NCBI GenBank assembly: GCA_900759455.1
Contig: CAAEVI010000065.1
Location: 1 to 7,263 of the forward strand
Reading direction: 5' to 3'
Length of the DNA stretch: 7,263 bases
From: Erysipelotrichaceae bacterium
Lineage (GTDB): Bacteria > Bacillota_I > Bacilli_A > Erysipelotrichales > Erysipelotrichaceae
Positions 4,703 to 7,263 of this stretch are shown piece after piece (the first letter of the stretch is position 1; every line of letters begins with the position of its first letter). The notes beneath the pieces were generated by a model, which saw nothing but the letters and a program-made list of their open reading frames with translations, had not been told where the DNA came from and made no database searches. Position numbers and translations under genes: made by a program.

Positions 4703-6689
4703 CTGGTTTTACCCGCGGATCGCATTATCTAATCTGAAAAAAAACAGCCGCATGTACGTTCCTTATCTGCTGACTTGCATCATCAGCGTGTCGATGTACT
4801 ATGTGATTTGTTCTCTTTCAGTAAATCCGGATATGGCAATGATGTTTGGAGGAGCACAAATGCAGGCTCTTTTACAGTTGGGAACATTTGTCGTCGCTTT
4901 CTTTGTGGTTATCTTTTTGTTTTACACGAACAGTTTTTTGATGAAGCGCCGCAAGAAAGAATTCGGTGTATTTAATATCCTTGGGATGGAGAAACGTCAT
5001 ATCGTTATCGTGATCGGGCTGGAGACGCTGTTTACTGCATGTATAGCATTGATTGCGGGGATCATGGTCGGTATTGCTGTTGAAAGAGTTCTGTTTACGA
5101 TTTTGTCATCAATGATGCAGATCGATATGCCTCTTCGCTTTCATGTCAGTGCTCCGACGATTCTGATGACATTGCTTTTGTTCTCGGTCATCTTTCTGTT
5201 GATTTTCATCAACAGCGGTTTTTCCGTTCGTTTAACCAATCCGATCGATCTGCTGCACGGTACAAGCTTTGGTGAAAAAGAACCGAAAACAAAATGGCTG
5301 ATGACTTTGCTTGGTCTGGTAACTTTGGCGGGCGGCTATGGTATTGCTGTTACGGTTAAAAATCCGCTCTCTGCTTTTCTTTTGTTTTTCCTTGCGGTGA
5401 TCTTAGTCGTGATAGCAACTTATCTGTTATTTACCTCGGGAAGCATTACGGTATTAAAATTGTTGAAGAAAAATAAAAGCTTCTATTATCGTGTCGGCCC
5501 TTTTGTGAATATTTCGACCATGATTTATCGAATGAAACAAAATGCAGTGGGATTAGCGAATATATGTATATTATCCACGATGGTTCTGGTCATGCTTTCC
5601 ACTACAATTTCTTTATGGGTAGGCATGGATGATACTGTTGAGACTTGTTATCCCCGTGAAATGAACATAACTAGTCAGGATATCAGTGAAGACCAGCTCT
5701 CAAGGCTGGATCTGTTGACCCGGGAAGCGTGTGATAAACTGGGACTTCAAAGATCGTCTTTGCTTAGTTACTCGTATCTTTCTTTTTCGGCATTACAGAC
5801 AGATGATGACTTTTCAGTGGATATCCCTCAGGATCATATGGAGAGTCTGGATCATGTCGTTAATTTGTTCTTTATGACTGTGGAGGACTATAATAAAAAT
5901 GCGGATCAGGATAAAACATTGAATAAAGGCGAAGTTTTGTTGTACACTGACGGACAGGATTATGAAAATGACCAGTTCAGAATCGGGGGCAATACTTTTC
6001 AAATAAAAGAGAAGCTTGATTCGTTCATTGGTACGGCCAATATGACCGGTTCAATGGTACCTTCTTATTTTGTTGTCGTTGAAAATGATGAAATCATTAA
6101 TGATTTGTATCAGATGCAGTTTGGGACATATCAGAGTTATGCCAGTGAAGTGAAACATTTTACCGCATTCGATACAGATGGAGACAGAGAACAGAATAAA
6201 AAACTGTTTGATGAACTTAATTCGAAAATCAGTTCAATTGACGGGGTCAGTTATATAGAATCAAAGAGTTATTCTTTCGAAAGTTTTTTCTCTCTGTATG
6301 CTGGATTTTTATTTATCGGTATTTTCCTCAGCATTCTGTTTGTGATGGCTACGATACTTATCCTGTACTACAAACAGATCAGTGAAGGTTTTGAGGATAA
6401 AAAACGTTTCGAGATCATGCAGAAAGTTGGACTGGATCATCGTGAAGTCCGCCGTATTATTCATGCTCAAGTACTGATGGTCTTTTTCCTTCCTTTGGCA
6501 GTTGCGGGAATTCATATTGTATTTGCCTTTCCGATTGTCAACAAGCTCATGCAGGTACTGTCTATGATGAACAGCTCGTTATATGCAAAATGCACATTGA
6601 TATGTTTTCTTGTATTTGCCTTCATTTATTCTCTGATTTATCTGTTGACCTCTAAAGTATATTATGGTATCGTCAAAAGAGAAGAATAA
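4695..6689 (+). CDS. bceB: BceB-type ABC transporter permease with large extracellular sensor loop
   Basis: A 664-residue permease with about ten predicted membrane segments, near residues 20-41, 60-83, 105-131, 152-177, 199-221, 224-251, 285-309, 533-558, 592-618 and 634-659. Between the seventh and eighth lies a hydrophilic extracellular region of about 220 residues (310-530), the hallmark of BceB proteins, which detect peptide antibiotics or their lipid II-cycle complexes and signal to a partner BceS histidine kinase. The N-terminal WFYPRIALSNLKKN segment is typical of the family, and the regions before and within the last segments carry FtsX-like sequence. The start at 4695 overlaps the end of bceA by eight bases (ATGAATAA), implying translational coupling; GGGTGGTG just upstream is only a weak ribosome binding site. 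An earlier in-frame ATG at 4632 lies deep in bceA and would add 21 non-homologous residues. No bceRS genes lie in the window. Confidence 0.92.
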   Translation: MNNWFYPRIALSNLKKNSRMYVPYLLTCIISVSMYYVICSLSVNPDMAMMFGGAQMQALLQLGTFVVAFFVVIFLFYTNSFLMKRRKKEFGVFNILGMEKRHIVIVIGLETLFTACIALIAGIMVGIAVERVLFTILSSMMQIDMPLRFHVSAPTILMTLLLFSVIFLLIFINSGFSVRLTNPIDLLHGTSFGEKEPKTKWLMTLLGLVTLAGGYGIAVTVKNPLSAFLLFFLAVILVVIATYLLFTSGSITVLKLLKKNKSFYYRVGPFVNISTMIYRMKQNAVGLANICILSTMVLVMLSTTISLWVGMDDTVETCYPREMNITSQDISEDQLSRLDLLTREACDKLGLQRSSLLSYSYLSFSALQTDDDFSVDIPQDHMESLDHVVNLFFMTVEDYNKNADQDKTLNKGEVLLYTDGQDYENDQFRIGGNTFQIKEKLDSFIGTANMTGSMVPSYFVVVENDEIINDLYQMQFGTYQSYASEVKHFTAFDTDGDREQNKKLFDELNSKISSIDGVSYIESKSYSFESFFSLYAGFLFIGIFLSILFVMATILILYYKQISEGFEDKKRFEIMQKVGLDHREVRRIIHAQVLMVFFLPLAVAGIHIVFAFPIVNKLMQVLSMMNSSLYAKCTLICFLVFAFIYSLIYLLTSKVYYGIVKREE

Positions 6690-6699
6690 AATAGATCTG

Positions 6700-6728
6700 A
6701 AACAGACTGGAATGCCGGTCTGTTTTTC
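6700..6728 (+). terminator. Rho-independent terminator after bceAB
   Basis: AAACAGACTGG (6700-6710) pairs with CCGGTCTGTTT (6715-6725) around an AATG tetraloop, with one T-G wobble, and runs into TTTTT. It begins about ten bases after the bceB stop and ends the transporter operon, although some read-through into the next gene is possible because that gene has no obvious promoter of its own. Confidence 0.9.
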
Positions 6729-6762
6729 AGTGGCTGCATAGTCATTTTGAAAGGAGTTCGTG

Positions 6763-7176
6763 ATGAAAGTCATTGTCTGTATCGATGAAAGAGGCGGCGT
6801 CTGTTTTCATGGCCGTCGTGTCAGTCAGGATCGCCAGCAGCGAGAAGATGTCTTGATCCATTACGGAGATGAAGGACTTTTGATGAAAGAATCGGCATCG
6901 CGTTTGTACGGGATCAATGATTCTGTGACAGTCATTCAGGATTGGAAAGAAGAATTGACTGACAGTCGATGGTGGGTGGCGGAAGATACTGAATTTCTTT
7001 GCTGGAAAGATCAATTGGAAGAGCTCGTTATTTACAAATGGAATCGAACTTATCCGTTTGATGAGAAGCTGTCGGTTCCTTTGGATAGACAGATATGGGA
7101 CTGTATCGAAAAAAGACAGTTTTCAGGCAGTTCTCATGAAAAAATCGATGTGGAACATTATATCAAAAGGAGATAA
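6763..7176 (+). CDS. Conserved small protein of unknown function ('ribonuclease Z'-labelled family)
   Basis: A 137-residue soluble protein without signal peptide or membrane segment. I recognise the pattern from Clostridia and Erysipelotrichia: an N-terminal VIVCIDERGGVCFHGRR-S-DR segment (residues 3-24), a central IYKWNR (90-95) and a C-terminal FSGSSHEKI (120-128). Such proteins are often labelled ribonuclease Z in databases, but the HxHxDH metal-binding motif of true RNase Z is absent and the length is less than half of that enzyme, so the label is not supported. Function is unknown. AAGGAG at 6751-6756 is six bases before the ATG at 6763; the GTG directly before it (6760) is a less likely start. 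It follows the bceAB terminator and its end lies six bases before a possible next start at 7183. Confidence 0.8.
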   Translation: MKVIVCIDERGGVCFHGRRVSQDRQQREDVLIHYGDEGLLMKESASRLYGINDSVTVIQDWKEELTDSRWWVAEDTEFLCWKDQLEELVIYKWNRTYPFDEKLSVPLDRQIWDCIEKRQFSGSSHEKIDVEHYIKRR

Positions 7177-7182
7177 AAAAGT

Positions 7183-7263
7183 GTGAATAAAAATGCGCAA
7201 AAAGGGCCGACTTAAAAACAGGTGGTAAAAGATATCGAAAAAATTTATAAGTTGACTGGAATA
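7183..7263 (+). pseudogene. Possible start of a further gene, with an in-frame stop
   Basis: A GTG at 7183 with AGGAG (7169-7173) nine bases upstream opens a frame reading VNKNAQKGPT, then TAA at 7213-7215, then KQVVKDIEKIYKLTGI up to the window edge in the same frame. The downstream part looks protein-like (amphipathic, no further stop), so this may be a gene broken by a nonsense change, or a gene whose real start lies later, such as the GTG at 7222, which has no clear ribosome binding site. Too little sequence remains to name a family. Confidence 0.3.

Noticed and set aside
1..7263. Transposon, CRISPR array, tRNA, rRNA or phage genes.
   Set aside because: No terminal repeats, regularly spaced repeats, cloverleaf or recognisable mobile-element protein was seen in reading through the window.

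Overview
The window looks like chromosomal DNA of a low- to mid-GC Bacillota (Firmicutes) bacterium, most likely a gut Erysipelotrichia- or Clostridia-type organism. The signs are strong AGGAGG-type ribosome binding sites, a BceAB-type exporter, an M56/BlaR1-like membrane peptidase, and a small protein family that I know from these groups, where it is often mislabelled 'ribonuclease Z'. Lineage is an inference; no marker gene fixes it.

Layout, all genes on the + strand. 1-225: non-coding upstream region with a candidate promoter (about 40-69), a 19-bp palindrome just downstream of it (83-101) and a GC-rich hairpin (190-209). 226-2106: M56/BlaR1-like membrane metallopeptidase whose C-terminal extracellular part is not a penicillin-binding domain; no BlaI repressor gene is visible. 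2145-2176: terminator. 2193-2224: candidate promoter. 2228-2314: short leader with a 5' hairpin and a terminator-like hairpin plus U-tract, lying upstream of the next ribosome binding site and so resembling an attenuator. 2367-3788: PurF-like amidophosphoribosyltransferase paralog that keeps the PRPP loop and the iron-sulfur cysteines but has Ser in place of the N-terminal catalytic Cys. 3797-3840: terminator. 3849-3864: inverted repeat resembling a BceR-type response regulator box. 3938-4702 and 4695-6689: overlapping bceA-bceB genes for a peptide-antibiotic sensing/detoxification ABC transporter; the cognate two-component system is not in the window. 6700-6728: terminator. 6763-7176: conserved small protein of unknown function. 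7183-7263: the possible start of another gene, interrupted by an in-frame stop.

The genes sit in separate units divided by terminators, so I do not see one dedicated new multi-gene system. Two of the units (BlaR1-like, BceAB) belong to cell-envelope stress or antibiotic-response families. The most unusual single element is the PurF-like gene: a glutamine amidotransferase scaffold that seems to have lost its glutaminase chemistry, preceded by a possible attenuator leader.
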